DNA of 49,480 bases from Phormidium sp. FACHB-1136 (GCF_014697375.1 NZ_JACJRS010000041.1:1-49480); one strand, 5' to 3'. Positions 16,558 through 25,017 are shown, counted from the first letter of the stretch. Made by a program: numbers and translations. Notes: generated from the letters alone by a model not told the origin.

Positions 16558-17304
16558 TCAAATGAACACCATGGGTCTGTCCTTGCAGGGTTCAAAGGCA
16601 GCGGCATCAAAGCGATAGAGGCTGGCGGGGCGACCTGCTCCGCGTGAGGTTTTTTGACCTGTATCCTGCAAAAAGCCAAGCTTTAGTAGGCGAGTGCGAA
16701 AGTTGGAATAATCCGAAAACCCTTCCCCCAGCACCGTCACATAGAGCTGGTAGAGATCCCCCAGGGTGAACAATTCTGGTAGCACGTCGAAGGCGATGGG
16801 GCTGTATTCCAGCTTGTTACGCAGCCGTTGATAGCCGTAGGCCAAAATTTCGTTGTGGTCGAAGGCGAGTTGGGGCACTTGAGCCAAGGGATACCAGGCA
16901 ATACCGCTGACACCATCGGCAATCAGTTCGGCATCCTCGAAGCGCACTAGGGCAAAGTGGCTGACCGAGAGATAGCGCACATCGTAGGCGGTGGGGGCTT
17001 CGCGGGGGTCGCGATGGGGGCCACCAAAGGTATAGAGCTGTTCCAGGTAGAGGGTGTTGACCCGGATCTTTTCGGCTAAGACTCGGTAGGCTGCACTCTC
17101 CAGGGATTCCCCCTGGCGCACTAGGGTTCCTGGCAAACTCCAGTAGCCTAGGTAGGGGTCTTGGTGGCGCATCACGACCAGCACCAGCAGCCGATTTTGG
17201 TGGGTATCGACGGAAAAAATCACGTTGTCTACCCCCACCTTAAAGTCGGCCAGGGGCGGCTTGGCTAGGTCGTGATCAGCGGTTTTCTGGAGTTTTCCGG
17301 GCAT
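16558..17304 (-). CDS. NrtR-like regulator (Nudix domain plus winged helix)
   Basis: NrtR proteins control NAD synthesis genes; their Nudix domain senses ADP-ribose-type ligands and a C-terminal winged helix binds DNA. Here residues about 18-150 are Nudix-like and about 160-245 a winged helix (FTLGDLYQLYVTVLGEGFSD, then NFRTRLLKLGFL). The Nudix box is degenerate: the residues expected as R-E-x-x-E-E-x-G read R-V-L-A-E-K-I-R and the first Gly is Thr, which argues for ligand sensing and not hydrolysis. Its start overlaps the end of the NMN adenylyltransferase gene by 40 bases, a tight operon. That context strengthens the NAD-regulator call. Its own operator may lie upstream of the operon near 17.9 kb. 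Confidence 0.78.
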   Translation of the reverse strand: MPGKLQKTADHDLAKPPLADFKVGVDNVIFSVDTHQNRLLVLVVMRHQDPYLGYWSLPGTLVRQGESLESAAYRVLAEKIRVNTLYLEQLYTFGGPHRDPREAPTAYDVRYLSVSHFALVRFEDAELIADGVSGIAWYPLAQVPQLAFDHNEILAYGYQRLRNKLEYSPIAFDVLPELFTLGDLYQLYVTVLGEGFSDYSNFRTRLLKLGFLQDTGQKTSRGAGRPASLYRFDAAAFEPCKDRPMVFI

Positions 17305-17864
17305 GGGTAGAGGTGATGTTGGTCGATGTAGGCTTGCACGGCGGGGGTGAGGGCCAAGTCGTCGCAGGTTTGGCGATAGTCGGAGGAGGCGGTATCCACT
17401 GGGTCGGGGAGGTGGGCGATGGTAACCCCGGTTTTCTGGCGAAGGAACTGAAGCCCTGCCTCATCTAGGGGATGACCGGGACGGGGCACAACCAGCAGAT
17501 CCACCGCCGCAAAAATATCCTCGGCCCGGTGCCAGGTGGGCAGTTGATTGATCAAATCTGACCCAATCACCAGGGAAAAATGGGCGTCCGGCCAGTGCTG
17601 CTTCGCCCGCTCAATGCTGACAATAGATCGCAGGTGGCTCAGTTCGGGATGAACCTGCACCCGCCCAGGGGGAACGGCCAAGTCGCTCACCAGCAGATCT
17701 AACATGCAAAAACGATGGCTGAGCTCGGTCTGCTGAGCCTTAAAGGGATTATTGGCCGTCCATACGGCCACATGGTCAAACTGATCCGCCAGCCCGGTTA
17801 GCACGGCGGCATGGCCCCGATGGGGTGGATCGGCACTGGTGCCAAAAAGCGCAATGCGGGTCAT
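17265..17864 (-). CDS. nadD: Nicotinate/nicotinamide-nucleotide adenylyltransferase
   Basis: The protein joins AMP from ATP to nicotinate or nicotinamide mononucleotide, the penultimate step of NAD synthesis. Nucleotidyltransferase signatures are present: GTSADPPHRGHAAVL (residues about 8-22; G-x-F/T-x-P-x-H-x-G-H type) and the later SIERAKQHWPDAHFSLVIGSD with GSD, followed by W-H-R. The common C-terminal ISSTxxR motif reads T-A-S-S-D-Y-R (about 167-173). Length 199 is typical. The ATG at 17864 is well placed before the first beta strand. It is the first gene of an operon with the NrtR-like regulator; three 12-base tandem repeats lie about 46-81 bases upstream. Substrate preference (acid or amide) is not decided by the sequence. 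Confidence 0.85.
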   Translation of the reverse strand: MTRIALFGTSADPPHRGHAAVLTGLADQFDHVAVWTANNPFKAQQTELSHRFCMLDLLVSDLAVPPGRVQVHPELSHLRSIVSIERAKQHWPDAHFSLVIGSDLINQLPTWHRAEDIFAAVDLLVVPRPGHPLDEAGLQFLRQKTGVTIAHLPDPVDTASSDYRQTCDDLALTPAVQAYIDQHHLYPCPENSRKPLITT

Positions 17865-17909
17865 AGGCTAAGCTCACCGAGAGGGCTAGGCAACGGAATG
17901 ACGGGGGCG

Positions 17910-17945
17910 GTCGATACAAAAGTCGATACAAATGTCGATTCAAAA
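17910..17945. repeat. Three tandem 12-base repeats upstream of nadD
   Basis: GTCGATACAAAA, GTCGATACAAAT and GTCGATTCAAAA lie head to tail at 17910-17921, 17922-17933 and 17934-17945. They sit 46-81 bases upstream of the adenylyltransferase ATG, a place suited to a regulator array. Confidence 0.65.
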
Positions 17946-18030
17946 TCCGATCAACGCTTTATAGTACTTTACACCATAATTGGGTGATGCTCAATTCTAG
18001 GGGCGATGCCGAGAGGGGATAGCCGCAATT

Positions 18031-18220
18031 CTAGAAGCCCAGTGTTACAGCCCTTTGATTGAGTCGTCTGACCCAAGGTATACCGAACGGTGGGAAGCTC
18101 CCCCTAGCCATCAGACGACGCTAGCCGACAAGATTTTGGTTAAAGGCTGCAAAACGGAGACGTTTTAGCCTTCCCATGATAACGGCTAGCCCATCGTCGA
18201 GCCCTGCCAGCCTAGAAGCC
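18031..18220. ncRNA. Multi-stem structured intergenic region, possible RNA or small mobile element
   Basis: Three stems are packed together. Stem 1: GTCGTCTGA (18063-18071) with TCAGACGAC (18111-18119), nine perfect pairs. Stem 2 starts at the next base: GCTAGCCG (18120-18127) with CGGCTAGC (18183-18190), eight perfect pairs. Nested in stem 2 is stem 3: GGCT-gc-AAAACG, loop GAGA, CGTTTT-AGCC (18145-18170), ten pairs, a two-base bulge and a GNRA-type loop. The direct repeat CTAGAAGCC (18031-18039 and 18212-18220) flanks the set. It lies between divergent nadD and the SH3 gene. It matches no RNA family I know; strand is undecided, and a MITE-like insertion with 9-base target duplication is the main alternative. 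Confidence 0.5.
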
Positions 18221-18222
18221 GC

Positions 18223-18228
18223 TATGAT
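18223..18228 (+). promoter_or_regulatory. Candidate -10 box of the SH3-domain gene
   Basis: TATGAT in CCGCTATGATTGG lies 39 bases before the ATG at 18267, directly right of the structured region. A -35 box is not evident. Confidence 0.35.
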
Positions 18229-18266
18229 TGGGGCATCATCCTGCACGATTGACCTGGCGATTTGAC

Positions 18267-19313
18267 ATGGCGATGAAGCGTCCCGTGCGCCCCTCATGGA
18301 CATGGTTGCCCACCCTCCCCTTCCTTCGGTCTACCGCTAGACGACGGCGGCTTCTACGCCGGAGCCGCTGGGGTGCTGTGGCCCTGACGGGGAGCCTGTT
18401 GATCGGCCTAGGGCATGGGACAGCAGTGGGGGCCAATGGCCGTTGGGGCGCTGTGGTCTACGTCAACACCCCTCCGGGCTATGCGCTCAACAACCGCTGG
18501 GGGCCAGGAACGGAGTTTGGCATTTATACGAAAACCCGCCGGGGCTGTCCCCTAGAACTGTCTGGGATTAGTCGCCGGGGGTGGTTGCAGTTGACCAATG
18601 GCACCTGGGTGGCGAGCAACTGGGTGACCAGTGCTCCTAGGGAGCGCATCGCCTGCATCAGCACGCCCACCGCCCAGACCGTGGCCATTGTGAACACCCC
18701 GGCAGGCTATGCCCTCAATATTCGGCGTGGCCCCGGTACTCAGTACGCCCTAGTGGGCCAGTATGTCCATGGCAGTCGCCTACCCTTCACCGGACGGTTC
18801 CAAAACGGCTGGACAGAACTCGTGGATGGCACCTGGGTAGACAGCAACTTCCTGACGTTTTCCCCTGGCCAAGGCCCACCCACCCCACCGCCCCAGCCTC
18901 CCACTCCCATCGTTGACCCTGTCATCCAGGACGCCCAGCGGCGACTGAAGCAGATCGGTTACCTGCCCCCGAACTTCCCGCTCAGCGGTACCTACGATGC
19001 CGAAACCCAGGCGGCGATCCGTACCTTTCAGCGGGTCAATGGCCTCCAGGAAACCGGACGGATGGATGCTGCCACCTGGCAAGCCCTGTACAACGCCACA
19101 GCGCCTCAACCGCCCTCAGGCATTCGCCAAATGCGCGTTAATGCGGGCGACCAAGACTATGCTGTGGCCCACGCGGGGCCAGGGCCAGAGTATGCCGAAG
19201 TCACCCGCTATCGCAATGGGGCTATCGTCACCACCACAGGGCGAGTAACCGGGAATTGGACGGAAATCCAGGGCAATATGTGGATTTTCACCCAATGGCT
19301 GCAAGCCCTTTAG
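18267..19313 (+). CDS. Exported SH3b / peptidoglycan-binding protein
   Basis: An extracytoplasmic cell-wall protein. From the ATG at 18267 it has a long basic N-region (RSTARRRRLLRRSR) and a hydrophobic signal segment (about 40-60). Two bacterial SH3 domains follow, with paired phrases NTPPGYALNNRWGPGTEFG and NTPAGYALNIRRGPGTQYA, each closed by NGTWV or DGTWV. A proline-rich linker then leads to a PG_binding_1 domain (DAQRRLKQIGYLPPNFPLSG to DAATWQALYNA) and a third, more divergent SH3-like repeat at the C-terminus. No catalytic domain is present, so it probably targets or senses peptidoglycan. A TTG at 18228 would add 13 residues and is unlikely. Confidence 0.87.
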   Translation: MAMKRPVRPSWTWLPTLPFLRSTARRRRLLRRSRWGAVALTGSLLIGLGHGTAVGANGRWGAVVYVNTPPGYALNNRWGPGTEFGIYTKTRRGCPLELSGISRRGWLQLTNGTWVASNWVTSAPRERIACISTPTAQTVAIVNTPAGYALNIRRGPGTQYALVGQYVHGSRLPFTGRFQNGWTELVDGTWVDSNFLTFSPGQGPPTPPPQPPTPIVDPVIQDAQRRLKQIGYLPPNFPLSGTYDAETQAAIRTFQRVNGLQETGRMDAATWQALYNATAPQPPSGIRQMRVNAGDQDYAVAHAGPGPEYAEVTRYRNGAIVTTTGRVTGNWTEIQGNMWIFTQWLQAL

Positions 19314-19325
19314 AGAATACGTGAT

Positions 19326-19429
19326 CCTAAATCCTGGTTGCCTACCCCCGGTATCAGCGGGCAAGGAAACCTCGCCCCTACGGTTTGCTGGTATAGGAAT
19401 CGGGATGGTCCAATTCGGACTTGCTCTAA
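19326..19429. repeat. Dispersed repeat C, copy 1
   Basis: A palindromic element of about 100 bases built around GGGCAAGGAAACCTCGCCCC (19360-19379). It corresponds, in reverse orientation, to 33531-33635 along its whole length (CCTAAATCC end, CCCGGTATCAGCGGGC, GGTTTGCTGG, CAATTCGGACTTG end), and partly to 30925-31004. No coding potential. It lies between convergent genes. Confidence 0.7.
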
Positions 19430-19646
19430 ACATGGATTTTCATCCTTGAGGGTGCCACGCCAGCGGCATGGATAATGGGTATCAGATTGGGGATGAGAAG
19501 GGGCGAGGGTGTAGCGAATGATGCCAGTCGCCTAACCCACGATAGCGCAGAAACTCAGGGCCGCTGTAGCCGCCAAGGTAAGGGGGCAATTGCATAAAGC
19601 CTGCTGAGTCAGACTCAAGACTTCGGTGGGGACTGACTATTGAGGG
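19430..19646. other. Rest of the convergent spacer before the helicase gene
   Basis: No gene is seen. One odd palindrome, TGAGTC-A-GACTCA, lies at 19605-19617 near the end of the helicase gene and could belong to its 3' region. Confidence 0.35.
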
Positions 19647-22076
19647 TCAGGCATCGCGCTGATCTAGCCAGGTGGTTAGGCGAGGAATGACCGGGCAGGG
19701 GCGGGCGGCTTGCAGGTTATCGGGTTTGCTCCAGGTGAAGGGGGCTTGTTGGGCGGCGGAGAGCCACAGTAGTCGCTTGGCGCGGGTCATGGCGACGTAG
19801 AGGAGGCGGTATTCTTCGGCGGTTTTGAGGGCTTTGGCCTGTTCCCAGGCGGTGAGGGTATCGGGAATGGGGGTGTTGGCGTAAGTCGTAAAGTCGGGAT
19901 TTGGGTTGGGTTGAGTTGCGCTGAATTGATTCGTGATCCCCTGATTCGTGGGGGTTCGACTTCCGTGGGCAGAATCGATAGGAACCTGGTGGGCGTGGGC
20001 GCGAATTTGGGCGCGGGCCACCTCGGAAAGGGAAAAGTCGCCGAGGAACTTGGTTTGGGGCGGCACCCACAGTTCGCCGGGGATAGTTTTTTCGTGCAGA
20101 AAGGGCAAAAACACCACGTCCCAATCTAGCCCCTTGGCCTTGTGCATGGTAATGATGGTGATTTGGCGGGGGCGGGTGTAGATCGAGTCGGTGTCCTCGG
20201 TTTCCACCGCCGTGAAGCGTTCAGAACCGACAATCTCTTGCAGGACTTCGATGGCGGCGGTGAGGGTGTTGTTTTGGCGAATTTGCTGGCTGACGCGGGC
20301 CGCGAGTTTGTCGGCGGTGGCTAGTTCGCTTTGGTTATAGCCCAGGGTTAGCCCCAAAAAGGGAAACAGGCTGTAGGGCGACAGTTCCAACCGGGCGCGG
20401 AGGAGTCCGGTGCAGTAGCGGCGGGCGGTGCGGGCGGCCTCGGTGTCGGGGGGCGTATCTAGGGGGCCGGGGTAGAGGAATTGTTCTGGGGCCTGGGCCA
20501 ACAGGTTCAGATCTTGGGTGGGCACCCGCTGGCGATCCACCAACACCCGCAGGGCTTCCTTGAGGGCATCGGGGGAGTGGGGCCGATCAATGAACCGCAT
20601 CAGGGCCAGCATGTCTTCGGGCACCTGGGTTTGCCGATCCTGGTCGCCCACGTCGTAAATCGGCAGTCCTAGGGCGGCCAAATCTACCCCCACCTCCTCC
20701 GCATCCCGCAGCCGTTGGGCGATGTACTGCCCCTGGCGTCCCTCCCGCACCAAAATGGCAAAACTGAGGTCAGGATTCTCGGTAAACGCCTCCTGCACCC
20801 GCTGAGCGATCAGGCGCACGGAATCCTGGATGGTGGGCGGCGTGTGAACTTCTAGCCCCGCACCGAGGGCCTCTGGGTTGGCGTTGGGCTGGGGGTCGTC
20901 GAGGGGCACGGGGTGGATGGCCTGCTCCCGAAATGGAATCACATCCCCCACCACCTGGGTGCGGTTGGCCCAGTTCAGCAAACGGTTGGCGGCTTCCATA
21001 ATCAGGGCGGTGCTGCGTCCCGCCTGATCCATGGTGACGAGGTGATCCTGGCGGCGGCAAACTTCGCAAAACTGGTTAAAGAAAACCGGGTCGGCGGGGG
21101 TGAAGGTGGAGTTGATCGCCTGGTTGGGGTCGCCCACCCGCACTAGGTTAGGTTCGGCATCGGGATCGTCGGGATTGCCCGCCAGCAGGGTCAGCAACCG
21201 AGTTTGCAGGGGCGAAGAATCCTGGGCCTCGTCCTCAAATACGGCAAAGACGCGAGACTGCCAAAAGCCCAGGGTAGCCGGATCCGCCAAGGTACGCAGG
21301 GCGGCGAGGATCATGTCGTCGTAGTCGATGAAGCTGCGCTCCTGCATCAGGGCTTGGTAGCGCTCGTAGAGCCCAGCGGCAATGGCAAGGATGTCGTAAT
21401 CTACCTGGCCCTCGGTGTAGCGGTGGTCGAGGGATTGGGCCAATTCCATCACCTGAGCGGGCAATAGGCCGGAACTTTTGGCTTCCCGAATCACCGTATC
21501 CGCCAAACTGGGCAGCACCTCCGTCCGCAGCACCGACTGCCGCCGCAGAATCTCGGTTTCCTCCCCATCCAACTGCGCCCCCTCCAGCAACCGTTGGTAC
21601 AGGGCCGGATTCGCCACAATCCACTGCTCTACGGCATTGCGAATCAGCCTATTATTCTGGGCCGGAGACACCAAAGTCAGGCTATCTAAACTGAGGTTAG
21701 ACAGTTCCGGGTTGCGGGTGGCAATGGTGAGGGCCAGCCCGTGCAGGGTAGAGACCGTAAAGCTGGTCTGGGGCAACTTCAGCCGCTTCAAATGGCCGCG
21801 CACCTTGGCCTTGAGGTTCGCCGCTGCGGAACGGGTAAAGGTCACCAACACCAACTGGCAGTTCAAATGTAGTTGATGCCGGGCAAGGGTGATCGCCGCC
21901 GCCGCCGCCATCCCCGTCGATTTGCCGGAACCGGGCACCGCCGACACCGCCAAACTGCCTCCGGCCCAATCCGCCAGTTCCCGCTGCCCCTGGCGCAGGC
22001 TGGCATAGATCTCCTGGAGGATCGCCTCCCGGTCGGGGGCGTTGGGCTGAGACTCAATCCCTACCATCATCGTCAT
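19647..22076 (-). CDS. UvrD/Rep-like superfamily 1 DNA helicase
   Basis: An ATP-driven 3'-5' DNA helicase of superfamily 1A, 809 residues. All main motifs are visible: Walker A VPGSGKST (about 47-54), the Q-type and Ia regions, motif II FEDEAQDSSPLQ (DEAQD instead of DExx), motif III with VRVGDPNQAIN, motif V ITMHKAKGLDWDVVF and motif VI LLYVAMTRAKRLLWLS. It lacks an obvious C-terminal nuclease domain. The DEAQD and the N-terminal preference are those of the cyanobacterial UvrD-like group, not of canonical UvrD/PcrA, so a repair role is likely but the exact pathway is not set. ATG at 22076, with further Met codons at residues 3 and 4. It diverges from the DUF1400 gene. Confidence 0.92.
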   Translation of the reverse strand: MTMMVGIESQPNAPDREAILQEIYASLRQGQRELADWAGGSLAVSAVPGSGKSTGMAAAAAITLARHQLHLNCQLVLVTFTRSAAANLKAKVRGHLKRLKLPQTSFTVSTLHGLALTIATRNPELSNLSLDSLTLVSPAQNNRLIRNAVEQWIVANPALYQRLLEGAQLDGEETEILRRQSVLRTEVLPSLADTVIREAKSSGLLPAQVMELAQSLDHRYTEGQVDYDILAIAAGLYERYQALMQERSFIDYDDMILAALRTLADPATLGFWQSRVFAVFEDEAQDSSPLQTRLLTLLAGNPDDPDAEPNLVRVGDPNQAINSTFTPADPVFFNQFCEVCRRQDHLVTMDQAGRSTALIMEAANRLLNWANRTQVVGDVIPFREQAIHPVPLDDPQPNANPEALGAGLEVHTPPTIQDSVRLIAQRVQEAFTENPDLSFAILVREGRQGQYIAQRLRDAEEVGVDLAALGLPIYDVGDQDRQTQVPEDMLALMRFIDRPHSPDALKEALRVLVDRQRVPTQDLNLLAQAPEQFLYPGPLDTPPDTEAARTARRYCTGLLRARLELSPYSLFPFLGLTLGYNQSELATADKLAARVSQQIRQNNTLTAAIEVLQEIVGSERFTAVETEDTDSIYTRPRQITIITMHKAKGLDWDVVFLPFLHEKTIPGELWVPPQTKFLGDFSLSEVARAQIRAHAHQVPIDSAHGSRTPTNQGITNQFSATQPNPNPDFTTYANTPIPDTLTAWEQAKALKTAEEYRLLYVAMTRAKRLLWLSAAQQAPFTWSKPDNLQAARPCPVIPRLTTWLDQRDA

Positions 22077-22276
22077 TAGTCCAGCAACCCGCCATCACTC
22101 ATCTCCATCATCATAGGAACCGATCTTGAGAGGCCGCATCCATGGCCCAGAGGATTCCCATCCGAATCGTCTACCCAGTTGGCAACTTTACTCGGTCGGC
22201 AACTTTATTTGGCCCCATTCCGTCTTATATAGTCCTAAGCATGGAACACTATGGGTTCTAGACACTGTAGGGTCTA

Positions 22277-22319
22277 GGCAGAATGGTCTTTGGGCAGAAT
22301 AGTCTTTGGGCAGAATAGT
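22277..22319. repeat. Tandem 16-base repeat upstream of DUF1400 gene
   Basis: GGCAGAATGGTCTTTG (22277-22292), GGCAGAATAGTCTTTG (22293-22308) and GGCAGAATAGT (22309-22319) lie in tandem, ending about 32 bases before the ATG at 22352, so they cover the likely promoter or leader. Confidence 0.65.
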
Positions 22320-22351
22320 TGAGATGCGAGTTTTTGCAAGGAACGTCACCG

Positions 22352-22909
22352 ATGAAGCAATTGTCCCTGTTTTCCCTAGCCTTGGCGGGCATAGCGGTGC
22401 TTGGCGCTGCTCCATCGGCCCTAGCGGCAGAGGAAGTGGTGCTGCGGTATCGAAGCTTTAGCCGCACTGTAGCCATCGCCGACCTGGCGACCCTAGCGGA
22501 AACTGGGGAAGCCCCCGCTGGGCTCACAGGTCTTTTAGATCAGGTGGGCCAAAGCCCAGAAACGCTACAAACGGTGCTGAACCACCGCGTCATCACCGAT
22601 GGCGTGGTCTTGGATAAGGCTCTGAACAGCCTGCCAGGGGAATGGCTGCTCGACCAACTGGGGCAGACGATTCGTCCGGTGAGTGGTGAGGCCAGTCGGC
22701 AGGCGCTCCGGTCGGCTCTGGTGCTGTCAGCCAGCGACGATGGCGAACTCACCTTGCTGGAAGTGCTGCAAACCTATCCCACCGAAACCGTGGTGCTAGA
22801 GGTGGAGCAGGTGGAATCTGTTTTAGCCCGCATCGATACCCTGTTGCAGCCCCTATCCCGCCTCCTGGGCGAGAACATTCTAGAGATTATTCTCCGGGGC
22901 GGATTTTGA
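22352..22909 (+). CDS. Exported DUF1400-domain protein
   Basis: The 185-residue protein starts with a signal peptide (LFSLALAGIAVLGAAPSALA, cut before EEVVLRY). The remainder matches the DUF1400 module that in many cyanobacteria precedes an alpha/beta-hydrolase domain: YRSFSRTVAIADLATLAETG, then LLDQVGQSPETLQTVLNHRV and a segment on LLEVLQTYPTETVVLEVEQV. Here no hydrolase domain follows, so it is the stand-alone form; a lost hydrolase part or a partner role are both possible. The ATG at 22352 has an AAGGA sequence about ten bases upstream and removes eleven residues of a longer reading from 22319. It should be periplasmic. Confidence 0.82.
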   Translation: MKQLSLFSLALAGIAVLGAAPSALAAEEVVLRYRSFSRTVAIADLATLAETGEAPAGLTGLLDQVGQSPETLQTVLNHRVITDGVVLDKALNSLPGEWLLDQLGQTIRPVSGEASRQALRSALVLSASDDGELTLLEVLQTYPTETVVLEVEQVESVLARIDTLLQPLSRLLGENILEIILRGGF

Positions 22910-23083
22910 ACCCCTGGGGGGCTGCGGTAGGATGGGTGCCTATCGCTCATTCCCTTGTCAATTCGTTGCCTGCAACCTCGTTGCCTGTAAACAAGGCGGT
23001 GTTGTCCGGGTTGAGGGTCGGTGGCCTGTCGTTAGAACGCACCACCCCTAGGGCAGATAGTGTTTCTTTAAAGTCGGTGCCCT

Positions 23084-24313
23084 ATGGTTTCCCAGCTTCA
23101 ACGGCTTGTGCCCTGCCCCGCTGGCCCGCTTCAGGTGGTGGCCTTGCCCCCGGCAAATGCCCTAACCACGCCATCGCTCACCCTATCCCTAATTATCCCG
23201 ACCTACAACGAGGGGCAGAATCTAGTCCCGTTGATCACAGCCTTGGTGGACATTCTCGAACCCTTGCTTCCCAACGACTATGAGTTGATTGTGGTCGATG
23301 ACGACAGCCCCGACCTCACCTGGCGGCAGGGGTTGGCCCTAGGGGATCGGGTGCCCCAACTGCGGGTGATGCGTCGCCAGGGGGAACGGGGGCTCTCTTC
23401 GGCGGTGATTCGCGGCTGGCAGGTGGCCCAGGGGCGGGTGTTGGGTGTCATTGATGCCGATCTCCAACATCCGCCGGAGGTGCTGCAAGAACTCCTCGCC
23501 GCCATCCAGGCCGGGGCCGATTTAGCGGTGGCCAGCCGCCATGTGGAAGGGGGCGGAGTCAGCGAATGGAGCCTAGCCCGTCGGGTGCTATCCAGGGGAG
23601 CTCAGACGCTAGGGCTGCTGATTCTACCGGGCGTGGTGGGCCGAGTTAGCGACCCGATGAGCGGCTTTTTTATGGTGCGGCGACAGACCATCGCAGGGCC
23701 AATCCTCAACCCCAAGGGCTACAAAATTCTCCTAGAGGTGCTGGGCCGAGGCACCATCGATACCATCACCGAAGTTGGCTATGTTTTCCAGGAACGCCAA
23801 GAGGGCAGCAGCAAAGTCACCTGGCGGCAATACCTCGACTACATCCACCACTTACTGCGGCTGCGAGCCGGGGGCAGGCTGTCTCACCTGCATCAACGCT
23901 TCCCCTGGCGGCGGTTTCTGCGCTTTGGCCTCGTGGGGCTCAGTGGCGTGGTGGTGGATATGGTCATTCTCTACCTGCTGCACAGCACCCTAGGCTTTCC
24001 CCTCACCCGCAGCAAAATTGTGGCGGCAGAAATCGCCATCCTCAACAATTTCATCTGGAACGATGCCTGGACCTTCGCCGATGTCAGCCTCCGCCAGCGG
24101 GGTTGGTCAGCCCGGTTCAAGCGCTTCCTCAAGTTCAACCTGATCTGCCTAGGCGGACTAGTGCTCAACGTGCTGGTGCTGAACCTGATCTACAACCTGA
24201 TCTTTGGCCAGCGCTGGGCCTACCTCGCGAACCTGATCGCCATCGGCCTGGTGACGATTTGGAACTTCTGGCTCAACCTCAAACTCAGTTGGCGAGTCAC
24301 TCAGGTGAAGTAG
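23084..24313 (+). CDS. GT2 glycosyltransferase fused to GtrA-like membrane domain
   Basis: The N-terminal half is a dolichyl-phosphate-mannose-synthase-like GT2 domain: LSLIIPTYNEGQNLVPL, IVVDDDSPDLTW, VIDADLQHPPE (DxD-type metal site) and DPMSGFFMV. It would move a sugar from a nucleotide to a polyprenyl phosphate. The C-terminal part (about 280-405) is a GtrA-like domain with four membrane helices, beginning RFLRFGLVGLSGVVVDMVIL and including FIWNDAWTF. GtrA proteins are thought to flip or present lipid-linked sugars, so the fusion may couple synthesis and translocation across the inner membrane. Start ATG 23084. A different reading of the same DNA from 22906 is rejected. Confidence 0.9.
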   Translation: MVSQLQRLVPCPAGPLQVVALPPANALTTPSLTLSLIIPTYNEGQNLVPLITALVDILEPLLPNDYELIVVDDDSPDLTWRQGLALGDRVPQLRVMRRQGERGLSSAVIRGWQVAQGRVLGVIDADLQHPPEVLQELLAAIQAGADLAVASRHVEGGGVSEWSLARRVLSRGAQTLGLLILPGVVGRVSDPMSGFFMVRRQTIAGPILNPKGYKILLEVLGRGTIDTITEVGYVFQERQEGSSKVTWRQYLDYIHHLLRLRAGGRLSHLHQRFPWRRFLRFGLVGLSGVVVDMVILYLLHSTLGFPLTRSKIVAAEIAILNNFIWNDAWTFADVSLRQRGWSARFKRFLKFNLICLGGLVLNVLVLNLIYNLIFGQRWAYLANLIAIGLVTIWNFWLNLKLSWRVTQVK

Positions 24314-24336
24314 CAGGTGATAGAGATGCGAACCGT

Positions 24337-24897
24337 CTAGGCGTCTGCTGCCGTTAGCACCGTCACCAGAGCCAGGGTCACCCTGTCCTCGGCGGGGGCA
24401 TTCAGTTCGGCCCGCACCCCAGGCCCAAAGAAGGCTTCAATTTTGCCCTGCTTCTCCACCCAGGTCGAAAAGGGCACCGTGGGCGAGTCAAACTCCAGCA
24501 CTAGGGCATAGTTGCCGTCCATCTCTACCTCGCGAATGCCGCTGAGTTCGGGGCATTCCTCCCCGGAAGGGCTGAGGCCCAGCTTTTGCAACGCCACATC
24601 CAAATGGGCTTCTTGACCATAGCGATAACGGGTCACATCCTGCCGCACCTGGTTTTGAGTGGGGGTGGCCTGGGCTTCCCGCAGTTGGATCACCGCTGGC
24701 GACGTGGGCTGGCTATAGGGCACCGGCTCCAACTCCGCCGCCCGCAACGCCAACCCGCCCAACAAAATGGGAATGCCATAGAAAAAGCCCGCCAGGTTGA
24801 GGGTTGCATTGGCTTGGAAATAGGCCACAAACCCAACGATGGTCAGCCCTCCCCCAATCGCCATCAGCACCAGACTTAAATTAATTCGGCCCAACAT
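24337..24897 (-). CDS. DUF2854 membrane protein
   Basis: A 186-residue protein of the DUF2854 family, found in cyanobacteria and plastid-bearing organisms, function unknown. The first 65 residues hold two membrane helices (SLVLMAIGGGLTIVGFVAYF and FFYGIPILLGGLALRA). The rest is a soluble domain with HLDVALQKLGLSPSGEECPE and YALVLEFDSPTVPFSTWVEK followed by a FFGPGV element. The ATG at 24897 is followed at once by LGRINLSLVL, fitting the family start; a start at 24915 adds only six residues. It converges with the GT2-GtrA gene, only 23 bases apart. Confidence 0.85.
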   Translation of the reverse strand: MLGRINLSLVLMAIGGGLTIVGFVAYFQANATLNLAGFFYGIPILLGGLALRAAELEPVPYSQPTSPAVIQLREAQATPTQNQVRQDVTRYRYGQEAHLDVALQKLGLSPSGEECPELSGIREVEMDGNYALVLEFDSPTVPFSTWVEKQGKIEAFFGPGVRAELNAPAEDRVTLALVTVLTAADA

Positions 24898-25017
24898 AGC
24901 AGTCCCACGTTCCAATCACTCCCTTCATCATGCCCCGTTGAGGGCGAGAAAAGATGCAGTCACCCAGAAAGTTGTTTATGCTGTCTGAGGACGATGCGAA
25001 CCGTTGGAGGCGACGCC

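Noticed and set aside
18031-18220. tRNA or tmRNA in the structured region
   Set aside because: No cloverleaf, CCA end or T-arm GTTCGA-type sequence.
22906-23283. 125-codon frame overlapping the start of the GT2-GtrA gene
   Set aside because: Overlaps the conserved IIPTYNEG coding region in another frame.
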